Source of the DNA: Drosophila persimilis
Lineage: Eukaryota; Arthropoda; Insecta; Diptera; Drosophilidae
Reading direction: 5' to 3'
NCBI RefSeq assembly: GCF_003286085.1
Contig: NW_020825541.1
Location: 82,565 to 146,564 of the forward strand
Length of the DNA stretch: 64,000 bases
Position 1 is the stretch's first letter. The number at the start of each line of letters is the position of its first letter. The notes beneath the pieces were generated by a model. The model searched no databases and had not been told where the DNA came from. It saw nothing but the letters and a program-made list of their open reading frames with translations. Below, one piece after another: positions 30,883 through 44,100 of this stretch. Made by a program: the position numbers and the translations under genes.

Positions 30883-32766
30883 CAAGAATTAGGTGCTGTT
30901 TGGCAAGCAGCTAATCGGCTGGGTTCTGCTCCGAACACACATTTTTAGCAATATTATGTAGGCCGTCTAACCTGGGAATTGCGAAAGCAGCGAAAATTAT
31001 TGACATTTTTGAGTTTGAAAATATTTTTAATGAGCTGTACTTGAGAGATACTTTAAGCCATGAACTGCAGCTGCATTTAACTTACATTTGGAAGTGGATA
31101 AATCTATATAATCCGAATGGGGTTGACACCTGCAGAAAACTAAGGAAATATTTATATATTCCTTAGATTTATTTACAGTTTTTTTTATGGCATGATAATA
31201 GAATTATCTATTTTTATTATTAATTACTCAAATATTTATGAAGTTCAATTTAAATTGTTTTGATCAAAATTATCTTATTATATGTACATATTTTGTAGAT
31301 TTATTTATAGTACAATGGAATAATAATAAGAATATTATGAATTATAATTATTTATATTTCTACTTAATTTTTAAATAATTATTTAAAGTTTAATTTATAA
31401 TGTTTTGATCAAAATAATATTTCACATTTTATGGCTATCGATATGTAACGTTATCGCCTGTATGTTAATGCAAATATATCGTAGTCTCCATAAATATTCT
31501 CTCATTGCGGTTTCAATTATGCGGCTCTTGGTCTAAGCTTTTATGATGTTTTTGGGGTCTGTGTCCACTTCCACGACGAGGGACACTCAATTTTCAATTG
31601 CCACACTTTACTCTCTCCCCCTCTCTCTTTCCTGCTCTCTCTCTTCCCTGCTCTCGGCTTTGAGGCGGAAATTGAAGACGTTAAGAAAGTTTCAATGTAT
31701 GGCATCTCTGGGAAATGTTGCGTTGAAATGTGCCACGATATTGGCAGGTGCACGTTGGGGCTAACCATTTTGCTGTTTGTCCCCCATTTAGTTGTTTGTT
31801 TGTTGATTTCCCGCCCGTTATGCTGCAGGCAAAGGCAGGCGACATCTTTGCATCTCGGAAATGTTGCACAATTTAAACGAAATGCGAAAAGGAAAAGCGA
31901 AAACGAGGCAACAACAGCCAAAGGGCGTGGATGGGGAGGGGGTTGCGGGGGGAGCATCGCTAACAAGTTGCTGCCTCGATGCCTGTCAGGGCCCGTCTTC
32001 TGTCTGTCAGTTGCACAGCCGCACCTGCCCCTATGGCTCCTTCTCTTCTGCTGGGTTTGTGGCATTTCTCAAGGGATTGCAGTCTGGAAAAGTTGGCTTT
32101 TCTTTGCATTTAAAATCATACAAATTATTGTCAAAATATAAATTATTTTTATTATAAATTACTGTCCAAATCAAAGGCTATCATTCGGGGCGCATAGCTG
32201 ATGGAAATGGGGTCTTCTGTGAGGGCACAGGCTAGTGAAACGCATCCTCGCTTGATCCTTGATGATGGCCATCGCGCAGCCCTACTACTTCACGGATCAC
32301 AACTTTTGTGGAGCTGCACAGTGGCCCATGGGCCAAGATCCATCTTCAAGATATTCCAGAAAATTTTAACGGTAAATATTAGCCTTCTGTAATTAAAAGT
32401 ATAATTCCTTGTAATCTTTCTCTGATCTTACGGGAGTTAACCCTCCGATCTGTTTTATTGGTTCGTGTCTTCTGAATTTAACAATTGTGTTTGGGCTTTC
32501 ATAAGCCAAAAGCCGCGGAGCTGCGCTGCCAGTGACGCCGGCAGCGGAGCGGCAGAACTATTTGTTCTTATCTCTTATATGTTAGTATGTATATGTGTGA
32601 ATATGCTCAGCGCTGTTGGCAGCGAGAGCGCGAGGGAGGATAGATGTGTGTATGCATGTATATTAGTGCCGTCAAGTCATGGGAACATGCTGACGCTGCA
32701 CTTGGGTCGCTCGAGGCATTCTTGAGTGAATCGTAATACGATCACCCCGAATGTCTGGGAATTTAT
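30883..32766. other. Unassigned region, no supported gene
   Basis: Positions 30883-31500 are very AT-rich, with two similar blocks ending in TTTTGATCAAAAT (near 31257 and 31400). Positions 31540-32160 have a pyrimidine-rich CTCTCTCT tract and overlapping frames on both strands, none with a recognisable domain. Positions 32460-32760 hold a GC-rich patch. It may be a decayed element or former single-copy DNA. Confidence 0.4.
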
Positions 32767-32897
32767 TGTTACGAAACACTGAAACATAGTGTTACAGTGT
32801 GTATTCTTTAAGTACCGTCGGTACAGTGGGTATTCGAAATAATGAATACTTTATGTGAATGTGTATATTATATTTAATTTAATATGAGCATACTACA
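32767..32897 (-). repeat. 3' LTR (short) of the 412/mdg1-like element
   Basis: On the minus strand it runs from TGTAGTATGCTC to TTTCGTAACA, 131 bp. Elements of this group usually have LTRs of several hundred bp, so this one is probably internally deleted. A polypurine tract adjoins it. Confidence 0.6.
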
Positions 32898-32911
32898 TCT
32901 CCCTCCTTTTG
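32898..32911 (-). other. Polypurine tract of the 412/mdg1-like element
   Basis: Minus strand CAAAAGGAGGGAGA immediately upstream of the LTR start TGTAGTATG. This tract primes plus-strand DNA synthesis. Confidence 0.7.
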
Positions 32912-33000
32912 AAAAATAACGTAATCTAATGAAGTTATTTTATTTTTAGCTTTTACTATATATGTAGTTATGTATTCTTAAAAAGAAAATTTATATATTT

Positions 33001-33696
33001 AGTTAAATATGCGACACTGCAGTTTGCGTTTTAAAAAAGATTTTATTCTTTCACTTAAACTTAGTGCACATTGATTAGTTATTTCCCCGACGATGACTTA
33101 TGTCCGGTGTCTTGAACGGAATTAACTTATGTTGAATTCTCCGACGGTGTCGCGATTGACGTTTGTCTTGAACAGAACTGCTTTGCCTTCCCGAATGTAG
33201 ACTATTTATATCATGATGCTCGGCTTGGGATTCGGATTTGGATTCGGAGGCGTTGGCTTCGACTTCGGCTTCGGAGATGGAGTACGTGACTCGATCGATA
33301 TGTGGGAAAGGCGGCTTTTGATGAAAGGCTTCCGCTGCGTATGATCGGTGTTGCATTACTTGGGGGTGGCTGAGAATAGGGCCTCTGATTGGTCAGCTAC
33401 GATGGCGTGGTTCTTGAGAATCGATTAGTAATTGATCTCTGAAGAGTGGCGTGATTCTAGCGCGGCTGGATTTTAGTGCGGCTGGATTCTAATGCGGCAT
33501 CTAATGTTTTATGTTCCACTTCTAGCTTAGGGTGTTTGTTTACATTGCCTGCAATCGGTTACGCGTGGTCCATTTCGAGCGTGAGATTGTTTATGGGGTT
33601 TCGAAGCTGAGAGTGTCGGATTGTTTATAGTAGTGTCGGTGCAGGGTAATAGACATAGACAAGGGTATGCGGAGCATGGACTATAGATATGTCACT
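33001..33696 (-). repeat. 3' LTR of the 17.6-like element
   Basis: Minus strand AGTGACATATCTATAG to CATATTTAACT, 696 bp. It matches 49924-50605 over its whole length except for one replaced patch near 33510. A polypurine tract (AATGGGGG on the minus strand) adjoins at 33697-33704. Confidence 0.92.
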
Positions 33697-34078
33697 CCCC
33701 CATTGTTAGATTTAAGCCTGTCCTCAGGCGATTATCCTTGGATATAAGTTCAGGTGCGTCTAAAACTGTGCCTGCTGGGGATTCTTCGTCTTCGTCTAAG
33801 GATGTTTCTATGTGCGGGTTGGTTTTAGGCTTATTGCTTTTACTTAGACTAAACAATTTGTAGCTTAATCCTATTATGATTATGACAAATAGTAGTATTA
33901 AGCTTACATGTAATACATTATTTAATTGCGTATTTTCTATTACGATTTCTTTGGTTTGCAAATAAGACAGTGGTTTAATTTTTGTTACGTTATTGTTGAT
34001 GTATATGCTCGGTGCAAATTCTGGTATTGAGTTGGATATTAAGAATTCGTTTAATTGTACGCTGCAATTATGTATTTT

Positions 34079-35217
34079 TATACCCGATACTTAAAATGAG
34101 TATTGGGGTATATTAGATTTGTGGTAAAAGTGGATGTGTGTAACGTCCAGAAGGAATCGTTTCCGACCCCATAAAGTATATATATTCTTGATCAGCATCA
34201 ATAGCCGAGTCGATTGAGCCATGTCTGTCTGTCCGTCCGTCCGTCTGTCCGTCTGTCCGTCTGTCCGTCCGTCCGTCTGTCCGTCTGTCCGTCCCCTTCA
34301 GCGCCTAATGCGCAAAGATTATAAGAGCTAGAGCAACGATGTTTTGGATCCAGACTTCTGTGATATGTCACTGCTACAAAAATATTTCAAAACTTTGCCC
34401 CGCCCACTTCCGCCCCCACAAAGGGCGAAAATCTGTGGCATCCACAATTTTAAAGATACGAGAAAACAAAAAACGCAGAATCGTAGAGAATGACCATATC
34501 TTTTAGACTGCAGAATCTGAATTGGATCGTATTACTATTATAGCCAGCATCAAGAAAACAATTTCATTTTTTCTCGCCCTGTCTCTCTCTAACACACAGG
34601 TAGCATAGGCGGCTTTGCTTAGAGTAAAACATTAGCGCCTAGATCTCAGAGACTATAAAAGCTAGAGCAACCAAATTTGGTATCCACACTCCTGTGATAT
34701 CGGAGCTTGACCGTTTCGTGTCCAAATTTCGCCACACCCCCTTCCGCCCCCGCAAAGGACGAAAATCTGAGGCAACCACAAATCTCAGAGACTATTAAGG
34801 CTAGAGTAACCAAATTTGGTACACACACTCCTCTAAGATGTCACTATAAAACGTATATCTCAGAATTTCGCCCCACCCCCATCCGCCCCCACAAAGGACG
34901 AAAATCTGTTGCATCCACAATATTGCAGATTTGAGAAAACTAAAAACGCAGAATCATAGATAATGACCATATCTATCAGATTGCTAAATCTGGATCAGAT
35001 CAGATCATTTTTATAGCCAAAAGGAACAAATCAATTTGCAGTGGCTACGCAGCGCCCGACGTCACGCACAGACTGATTTTCTGTCTCTCTCGCACGCACT
35101 CTTTGTCGTGTCGTTTAATATTAGCGGCGTCTGCCGGAGGAGAGCCATACTGACTTAAAATCGGGTATAACCGTAGAGTTGCGGTGTCCGCAGCAACTCA
35201 CAACGTTCCCCCTCGTT
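34079..35217 (+). mobile_element. DINE-1/mini-me-like Helitron, copy b
   Basis: 1,139 bp, TATACCCGATAC to CCCCTCGTT, inserted in env. It contains a long (GTCT/GTCC)n tract at 34225-34292 and a 3' hairpin GAGTTGCGG...CAGCAACTC. Very similar to copy c, including identical open frames near 34707-34934. Confidence 0.88.
34225..34292 (+). repeat. (GTCT/GTCC)n microsatellite in Helitron b
   Basis: About 17 tetranucleotide units. The same site in copies a, c, d and f has fewer, so length varies between copies. Confidence 0.9.
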
Positions 35218-36565
35218 ATTAATGCGTTACCTTCTACTTTTATTTCTTGGTTTAGGCAATCTTGGTTTAATAAGGTTTTTGGTAATTTCCAAGTTAACAA
35301 TATATTGGGTTCTATGAAATTTATTTGAAAGTTTTGGTGTGCCTTGGTGTATGGACATTTTGTTTCTACTTGTTTGACTATTCCTGAAATACATTCGTCA
35401 TTTATTTTTCGTTTTGATTCTTTTTCATATACCTCGTATTCTAGAATGTAATAATTGTTTTGCGTTAGGTCAGTGAGGATGTTATTATCTTCATCTGGAT
35501 ATGGAACAATTTTAAGTATAGGAATATTTCTGATCTCTCGTGGGATGTTGGAAATTATTAGTATTTCGTTAGTGTCTGATTTCAACCAAGTAGATGATTT
35601 AATATTTAATAATTTCTCTGAATCGATGTGTTTCAGGTAATCCTGCCTCAATAATTTTGGATTAAAGATACCTAATCTTGTTAGCTGCATGCCTAATTCA
35701 ATATCCTCTATGTACTCAGTAAAATGTTGAAGGTTAAATATTAATATTTCTAGTTGTTTATTTCTGTCATTATCTTTGTTTAATTTATTGACAACTTCTA
35801 TGCCGGAATTTACTGCTTGAATTACTAAGTTTAATTCGTTAACTTGAACATTGTGGCTAGCCAGATTGTCTAATTTCCCTTCTAATCCGACCTTATCATC
35901 TTGATCTAACGTTCCAAATAGATATTGTGCCTACTGCATTTATAAGGCCTCTTCTGTTTCTTTTGGCTATTTTTATGCCGTTGAATTCGCGTTGCAATTT
36001 CTCGACTAAATATTGAACTTGGATTTCGTTATCAAATTGGGTTGCCTGTTCTAGTAAACTCTGATCGGTATTCGTCCGGTAGCTTGTAGGACGGTGAACA
36101 TTAGTAAGATTATAATCCTAATTATGTTGTAGCTCCGGATTCCCAGTACTCTGTTCGGGTACTCTGCAATTATCGTGTTTACTTGTATTAGATTTCTTCT
36201 TTCTTTTGAATTTTGCTTTATAGTGGGTGATTTTTCTACCCCTATTCTTTTCTTCATAATGTTTTTCGTCTACCTGTCTAATTTCACCCGTCCTTTTGAA
36301 AGGATTTGTTACCTTAGACTTAACTAGAGGTGATAGTTTATAGCGGGTATCTACTTCATACTCTATGCGGTTTTTATTTAATTGAGTGATTTTATTCACT
36401 TTATTTAGTTGGGTGTCGTAATCAGGTGAGCCTGCATAAATGAATATATCAGCTGGTGTCCTATTTGTGGTATTATGTTTGGTTTTATGATTATAAGTAT
36501 AAAGAATTAATTCAAACTTCGTGAATCTATGTTCTGGGTTATCCTCGCTAGCTATTATTCTTAAT

Positions 36566-37688
36566 TATACCCGATACTCAAAATGAGTATTGGGGTATAT
36601 TAGATTTGTGGTAAAAGTGGATGTGTGTAACGTCCAGAAGGAATCGTTTCCGACCCCATAAAGTATATATATTCTTGATCAGCATCAATAGCCGAGTCGA
36701 TTGAGCCATGTCTGTCTGTCCGTCTGTCCGTCCGTCCGTCTGTCCGTCTGTCCGTCTGTCCGTCCCCTTCAGCGCCTAATGCTCAAAGACTATAAGAGCT
36801 AGAGCAACGATGTTTTGGATCCAGACTTCTGTGATATGTCACTGCTACAAAAATATTTCAAAACTTTGCCCCGCCCACTTCCGCCCCCACAAAGGGCGAA
36901 AATCTGTGGCATCCACAATTTTAAAGATACGAGAAAACAAAAAACGCAGAATCGTAGAGAATGACCATATCTTTTAGACTGCAGAATCTGAATTGGATCG
37001 TATTACTATTATAGCCAGCATCAAGAAAACAATTTCATTTTTTCTCGCCCTGTCTCTCTCTAACACACAGGTAGCATAGGCGGCTTTGCTTAGAGTAAAA
37101 CATTAGCGCCTAGATCTCAGAGACTATAAAAGCTAGAGCAACCAAATTTGGTATCCACACTCCTGTGATATCGGACCTTGACCGTTTCGTGTCCAAATTT
37201 CGCCACACCCCCTTCCGCCCCCGCAAAGGACGAAAATCTGAGGCAACCACAAATCTCAGAGACTATTAAGGCTAGAGTAACCAAATTTGGTACACACACT
37301 CCTTTAAGATGTCACTATAAAACGTATATCTCAGAATTTCGCCCCACCCCCATCCGCCCCCACAAAGGACGAAAATCTGTTGCATCCACAATATTGCAGA
37401 TTTGAGAAAACTAAAAACGCAGAATCATAGATAATAACCATATCTATCAGGTTGCTGAATCTGGATCAGATCAGATCATTTTCATAGCCAAAAGGAGCAA
37501 ATCAATTTGCACTGGCTACGCAGCGCCCGACGTCACGCTCAGACTGATTTTCTGTCTCTCTCGCACACACTCTTTGTCGTGTCGTTAAATATTAGCGGCG
37601 TCTGCCGGAGGAGAGCCATACTGACTTAGTATCGGGTATAACCGTAGAGTTGCGGTGTCCGCAGCAACTCACAACGTTCCCCCTCGTT
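36566..37688 (+). mobile_element. DINE-1/mini-me-like Helitron, copy c
   Basis: 1,123 bp, inserted between env and integrase of the errantivirus. Nearly identical to copy b apart from the shorter microsatellite (36711-36765) and scattered substitutions. Near-identity suggests recent activity or conversion. Confidence 0.88.
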
Positions 37689-38400
37689 TTTCATTTACTG
37701 TTTTATGAAATCTTTCTACGTCAGCTACTCCATTTTTGCTGGAAGTGATCTCTATTTTGACATTTTCCGCATTCAACCATGCTTGCAATGCTGCGCACAT
37801 AAAGGCTGAATCTTTGTCGGCTTTAATTCCCTGTGGCTTGCCCATTTCGTTAAAGACTTTCATGATGGCTCTCTTTGTTTCTAACCAGTCACGACTCTTA
37901 ACTTCTACAAGGGTAGCGAATTTAGAATATACATCAATGCATGATAGGAATTGTTGATTGCCTACCAGATAAAAATCCATGACATACTTTTCTCTGATAT
38001 TTTGTATTTCGGGGGTGATTTCGAAGGTTAGATTGGTGTTACGATGCTCTGTTTTAGCAACGTTGCACGTAGGACATTCATTGATAATATTTTGGATTAA
38101 TTTTTGATAATCGGGGTAGTAGAATTTTCCTTTAAACCAATTAGTGGTCTTTTCGATACCTGGGTGAAGACGCTCTTTATGCTTCTTCAATATTTGTTCC
38201 TTGAATTCGGAGTAGTTCGAAATATCTATGAGTTTGGTATTGGATTTAATCAGTTTTGTGAAGTGATTTGGACTGATTAGACTGATAGTAATTGATTGGT
38301 CGCTCTGTAATTGGAATATAATTTGTATTATCTTCTTGCGCGCTATGGACCGTTGCACAATCACTATTAATGGTTTCCCCGAGTAGGTTTTCGTTAATCT
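37689..38400 (-). pseudogene. 17.6-like integrase remnant
   Basis: The 231-residue frame to 38364 holds the zinc-binding H..H..CC module (HPGIEKTTNWFKGKFYYPDY, CPTCNVAKTEH), and the catalytic core with DFYLVGNQQFLSCIDVYSKF and KADKDSAFMCAAL. It is cut at its C-terminus by Helitron c. Confidence 0.83.
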
Positions 38401-38722
38401 TTACTCTTGATAGCGCATCGGCTACATGGTTTTCCTTTCCTGGTAAATGTTTTATTTTGAAGTCAAATTCATTTAATTTGATCTTCCATCGTTGTAGCTT
38501 CATATTTGGCTCCTTGAGGTTATTCAACCAAATCAAGGGTTTGTGATCACTTAATATCTCAAACGTTCTACCAAACAGGTATGATCTGAAATACTTAGTT
38601 GCCCAAACTATGGCTAGTAATTCCTTTTCTATTGCTGAATAATTGATTTCATGTTCGTTTAAGGTTCTACTTGCATAGCAAATTGGTTTGTGGTCTTGCG
38701 ACAACACTGCTCCTAATGCAAT
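38246..38722 (-). pseudogene. 17.6-like RNase H part, split by a BEL insertion
   Basis: [28 protein letters not shown] and [13 protein letters not shown] are the RNase H landmarks, followed by [18 protein letters not shown]. The domain begins on the far side of the BEL element at 45215-45240 (TDASNIA), and the two halves join in frame once one GCAAT is removed. Confidence 0.88.
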
Positions 38723-39130
38723 TGTTACGGCAGAAACCGCAGCGGCAGCTCTAAATATCACTGCGCCTAACAGTCCTGAATATCACTGCGCCTAACAGCC
38801 CTGAATATCACTGCGTTAACAGCACAAACATTAACAGCGCTGAGCAAAGGGTTAATCAGGGCGAACGGCAGCTATAGGCGAGAAAAGGAGAAGGCAAGAA
38901 AAGAGGAAGAACGAAAACAAAGGCAGCGGAAAAAGCACTGAAGCGGTACAAGTTTTTTAGCGCTAGCTCGTAGTTTAACACCCGCCCGAATTTGTAAATG
39001 AATAAATGAATAAAATAAATCAAACCAATAAAACCGATCTGAAGAACAAAACCACGGGAGGCGTATTGAACACGGGAGGCTTATCAAACGTACGGCCCCA
39101 GATTTGGAGGCGTTGCCCGGCGCGGCAATA
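38723..39130 (+). repeat. 5' LTR of BEL family 5
   Basis: TGTTACGGCAGAAACC to CGGCGCGGCAATA. Begins with three near-repeats of a TATCACTGCG...AACAG unit of about 26 bp. Contains AATAAA motifs near 39010-39030. Confidence 0.92.
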
Positions 39131-39270
39131 TTCTAAAAAACTTTTCCTGCGCAACAGAGAGCAAATCGAATAATTACGACCGACAGAAAGAAGATCGGCG
39201 TGCGACGCAGTCAGCTGCGTCACGAGGGATTCGACTTTGCAGGACTGTACAAAAAAGACACCGGAGTAAA
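39131..39270 (+). other. Leader of BEL family 5
   Basis: Untranslated stretch between the 5' LTR and the first ATG at 39271. The primer-binding site is probably within the first 40 bases, but I could not assign a tRNA. Confidence 0.5.
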
Positions 39271-41120
39271 ATGGACGGCGTCAAAGGTCAGCAGTCGGAA
39301 TCTGGCGGTGAGACCCTGTGTGGATTAGGAGAAATAAATGTGCCGGAAAAGATGCTTGGTGCGTGTTCGGAGACTGAGGGAGGTGCAAGGGAAACTCATC
39401 GCGTCAGGGATACATATATAGATGTGATCTCGGCGGCAACAACGGCCACACCTAACGTGTCCACCACAGCCCCAACGAGCCATCAAGCACCAGAGCATAC
39501 CAACCAGGAGGAGGGGTGGATCAAGCCTTTTCACCAAGAACGAGCCTTTTAGATAGCTGGGAAACGTTCGCTCAGCAGAGAGCGAGAGTACGCCACGGCC
39601 TTCGAGGGAATGCGCTCCATCCCGACGCATTCCAGACTGCCTCAAGCAGGAGGCCTCATGAGCTCCACGGTAATCAACGGCTGGGACAGAGCAGTTCCCA
39701 ACTGGACCGGAGTCTACATGTCAGGACCCACGGAAGCCTCGCGGACTGGAATGCCTACTGGGCTGAATCCGAACGAGACAATGCCAGTCGGCGCCATGTG
39801 GCATCCAATGGCCGCACCGGCGCTGGGTACCAACCTGCATGGGCAAAACCCCTTCATTCGCGCCCCGACTGCACAGTATTAACCAAGTACGAGTCGAAAT
39901 ATTTCGGACCCGTACGCGTACGTGAGTAATCAAGCGGTCGCGCCAGCGGGGGCGGAGAGATGCTTGACAGCATCCCAGATAGCCGCAAGACAAGTCATCA
40001 ACAAGGATCTACCATGCTTTTCTGGAAACCCCGAGGAATGGCCCATGTTCATAGTAAACTTCGAGCAATCTACAGAACGCTGCGGACTCAGCGATCAAGA
40101 GAATCTCATGAGGCTGCAAAGGTGCCTGAAAGGTGCTGCTTTGGAAGCAGTACGAGGAAAATTAATGATGCCCGCAACAGTCCGACTAGCCATCGAGACT
40201 CTTCGAATGCTATACGGCCGACCAGAGGCCATATATCACACCCTGCAGACGAAGCTAAGAATGGAGCCGTCCTTGAAATCGAGCAGCATCGAAAGCCTAG
40301 TGCGCCTGGCGCTGTCGGTGCAAAATTATCGCGCTACTGTTGACGCGATAGGACTGTCCGCCTATCTGAACGACCCAATGTTACTTCGCGACCTTGTGGA
40401 GAAACTCCCATTCGACTTGAAACTGGATTGGGCCAGACAAAGCGCTGGACTTCCGAGGGTAAATATCGCTGTTTTCGACGATTGGCTATTCCGAGTCGCA
40501 TCGTGCGCAAGCACCGTGATGCCAGTAGCACCCGAGAAAGAAGTCTGCACGAAGGAGAAGAACCCAAGAATCCGGCTCATGGTGCACAATGATAGCAGCG
40601 CACAACCGCCCTGCCGTAGGTGCAATGGGGCCCACAAATTGGAGGACTGTAAGCAGTTCCTGGAGCTAGAAGGGCCAGGTAGATGGAACTTCGTCAGAGA
40701 AAATAAGCTATGCTGGAGGTGCCTTGGCAAACACTTTATAAGGCACTGTAAGTCAACAAGAGTATGTTCCGTCGACGGATGCTCGAGAAAGCACCATTTC
40801 CTCCTCCACAACAGTAACCAGCAAAGCTCTACGATAGAGAATAGGCCGATGGAAAGCACTACGGTACTGCACACGATGCAGAACGAAGCTGCGTTGTTTA
40901 GATACGTCCCCTTAACATTGTATGGACCGAACGGCCAAATGCAAGTGTTCGCACTGATAGACGAAGGATCCGCCTGTACCCTAATCGAGACGGAGATAAC
41001 GGAAAAACTAGGTATCGATGGCCCCTCGGACGAGCTATGCCTACGCTGGACTGGAGACATCACGCAGAGAGAATCTCAATCCAAATGGATAAGCCTAGCG
41101 ATGTCTCCAAGGGACAATGT
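39271..41120 (+). pseudogene. BEL family 5 gag-protease with stop codons
   Basis: One frame from ATG 39271 carries an Ala/Thr/Pro-rich N-terminus, an in-frame TAG at 39550 and TAA at 39880. An open stretch from 39922 follows with the gag core (CFSGNPEEWPMFIVNFEQST), two Cys/His knuckles (CRRCNGAHKLEDC; CWRCLGKHFIRHC) and protease FALIDEGSACTLIETEI. The active site reads DEGS where DSGS is usual. A frameshift near 41100 separates it from the next segment. Confidence 0.85.
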
Positions 41121-44100
41121 GGCTCGCAGATTCAGTAAAAAACCTGGATCTGCCGAAGCAGACGCTGGACGACTCAATCCTAAAATCCCATTCGCACTTG
41201 GAAAAGCTACCGATACTCAGCTACAAGGACGTGAGAGCGTCATTGATCATCGGATTGGACAACGTGAAACTTGGAGTGCCACTGACCGTCAAAGAACGCG
41301 AGAATTCCGAATTTATCGCCGCCAAGTCCAGGTTGGGGTGGTCTGTTTATGGCCGCAGAAAGGGCGACGGGCCAGCGAGTCCGCGGGTAATGCACGTATG
41401 CGAATGTAATAAACACCCACAGCTGGACACTCTTGTAAAAGAGAGTTTCTCATTAGACGCGGTTGGCATAAACATGGCGAAGAGCACACTCAGGTCCAAA
41501 GAGGACGAAAGAGCAAAAACAATACTGGAAAATTCCACGAGGTTTAGCAGCGAAATGAAGAGATGGGAGACAGGACTCCTCTGGCGGTACGACAACGTGG
41601 TACTTCCCTCCTCCAGAGAGCTGGCAATGCGACGACTTCGGTGCCTATAATCTCGTATGACACGCGATAAGGTGCTACGAGAGTTCGTAAACGAACAGAT
41701 TAAGAGGTACGAAGACATCGGCTACGTCCGAAAACTGGAAAAAGATGAAATGGTCGAAGGCAAACGCTCCTGGTATCTGCCCGTATTCGTGACTAAGAAC
41801 CCGAACAAAGGCAAATTAAGACTTGTATGGGATGCAGCAGCCAAAGTGGAAGGCATCGCTCTTAATTCAATGCTACTAAAGGGCCCCGACCAATTGCCAT
41901 CGCTGGTAGGAGTAATATCGCGCTTTCGAGAGAAGTCTATTGGCATCTGCGGAGATATTAGAGAAATGTTTCACCAGGTTAGGATACGTTCGGAGGATCA
42001 AAGCTCACAGCAGTTTCTCTGGAGATATGGTGACACCAGTCGAGAACCGGATAGGTACGTAATGAGCGTAATGACCTTTGGTGCTTCTTGTTCCCCAGCA
42101 GCAGCGACCTACGTGAGAGATAGGAACGCAGAAAGGTTCATCGAGGAACAAAGAGAGGAAGTAGAGGCCATACTTCGCAACACCTTTGTAGATGACTGGC
42201 TCCAAAGCTGTGACTCAGAAGACGAAATGGTCCGTCTAGCGCTGGCAGTGAGGAACATACACAAAGAAGGAGGCTTCGAGATGAGAGGATGGATATCTAA
42301 CTCGAGCACTGTGATGAGAGCGCTCTCAGGAGATGGAGAGCATCAAGAACGACCCATCGAGATGACAGACTCAACAAGACGAGAACGAGTTCTTGGCATG
42401 TGGTGGCATCCAAGGAATGATTACTTCACCTTCGTCAATAAGTTCCCGAATGACATATACGACGAAGCGAAAACTGTGACGAAGCGGTCAATTCTACGTA
42501 CAGTCATGACCATCTTCGATCCCTTAGGACTACTGGGGTTCTATATTATACAGGCAAAGATAATACTGCAGGACGTGTGGAGGTCGGCCGTAGGCTGGGA
42601 TGAACAGGTCGAAGAAAGCGAACGTCAACGTTGGATGATATGGGCACGGCAACTACAAAACATCGAAAAATTAAGGGTTCCACGATATCTCGGTCTAACG
42701 AAAGAAACATCTAATATCCAATTACACATCTTTACAGACGCGAGCATAAACGCCTTTGCAGCCGTCGCCTACATAAGGATCGAACAAAGAGGAGAAGTCA
42801 GATGCACACTACTCGCATCCAAGACAAGAGTGGCACCATTGAAACCAATTTCGATTCCCAGGATGGAGCTTATGGCAGCGATCCTCGGCCTACGACTAGC
42901 TAAACTCATAACACAGGAGCTCTCCGTCGAGGTCAAGCGACGTGTTTTTTGGACCGACTCCAAGAACGTGTTGTATTGGATATGTTCAGACGCCCGAAAG
43001 TACCATCAGTTCGTTGCGCTCCGAATTGGAGAGATCTTGGAAACCTCGGACATATCAGAATGGAAATGGGTTCCATCCGCTCTGAACGTAGCAGACGATG
43101 GAATGAAGTGGACCAAAGAGTCGAGTTTCCAACCGGAAGCGAGATGGTTCTCCGGTCCGCCGTTCCTATTTGACGAGGAAGAACACTGGCCAACTACACA
43201 GCTCAACTCGAGTAATCTGGAACGGATACACGTACACGAATGGACAGATACGCCGAAACCGCCATCAAAGCTGAGTAGCATAATCCCAAATGTATGTCGC
43301 TTTAGCAAATGGGAAAAGTTCACGGGAGCCCTGAGATGCGTGATGAGATTTCTGGACAAAATACGCAAAAGAGATTTCGCATCAGAGGAGGCAAATTTAG
43401 CCGCACGCTTTCGCAACATGGAAGATGTCAACATCGTTATATACCGGATGGTCCAAGAAGAGGCTTACTCTGAAGAAATGGCTCTTCTACGACAAGGAAG
43501 AATCGTGAGTAAGAAAAGTTCGATCTACAAATTATCGCCGTACCTCGATGAAACAGGCGTACTGAGAATACGCGGCCGCATAGATAAGTCGATCGGCATA
43601 ACGAGGAACCTGAAACGGCCAGTAATTCTACCCGGAGGACATAACGTCACTAATCTTCTCATTGATTATTTCCATCGGAAGTTTCGGCATCAGCTTACTG
43701 AGATCGTCGTCAACGAGATGCGACAATTGTACCACATACCAGGACTGCGAGCAAGAGTTCGCGCCGTAGCGAAAACCTGCCAAAGATGCCGCAATAAGAG
43801 AGCGCTTCCAGAGGCACCGGAGATGGGAAGCCTACCACCAGAGCAATCAAGCAATCAACGAATTGCCATTCACAAACGTAGGAAGACGACGCGAGAAACG
43901 ATGGGGAGTACTATTCACGTGCCTCACCGTGCGAGCAGTACACATCGAGCTGGCAAACTCCCTGTCAACAGACGCCTTCATGGACATTGGAAATGTTCGT
44001 TGCCCGTCGAGGAGTCCCCAAGAGAATCGTATCGGACAACGGGACGAACTTCCGAGGAGCCAGCCGCCTACTACGAGAAGAAATTGAAAGAATTCTACCG

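Larger units (their letters stand above)
33697..36565 (-). pseudogene. Errantivirus env-like gene remnant, interrupted by a Helitron
   Basis: The C-terminal piece (33692-33961) has a clear membrane segment, SLILLFVIIIIGLSYKLF, followed by a cytoplasmic tail. The ectodomain piece (about 35218-35690) has paired cysteines, and further pieces lie at 35700-36399. The frames are broken by a Helitron at 34079-35217 and by several frameshifts. In intact relatives this protein sits in the envelope of particles passed from follicle cells to the germline. Here it cannot be made. Confidence 0.75.

Noticed and set aside
31541-32157. Overlapping ORFs of 73-174 aa on both strands
   Set aside because: No recognisable domain, low-complexity Ser/Arg/Cys composition, and equal openness of both strands.
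34707-34934. 75-residue ORF repeated identically in several Helitron copies (37178, 48160)
   Set aside because: It lies in the non-coding body of DINE-like elements, has no start context, and its conservation simply reflects copy similarity. Non-autonomous Helitrons of this type carry no gene.
40362-41063. 233-residue minus-strand ORF
   Set aside because: Antisense to the gag knuckle and protease region of BEL family 5, which has recognisable domains on the plus strand.
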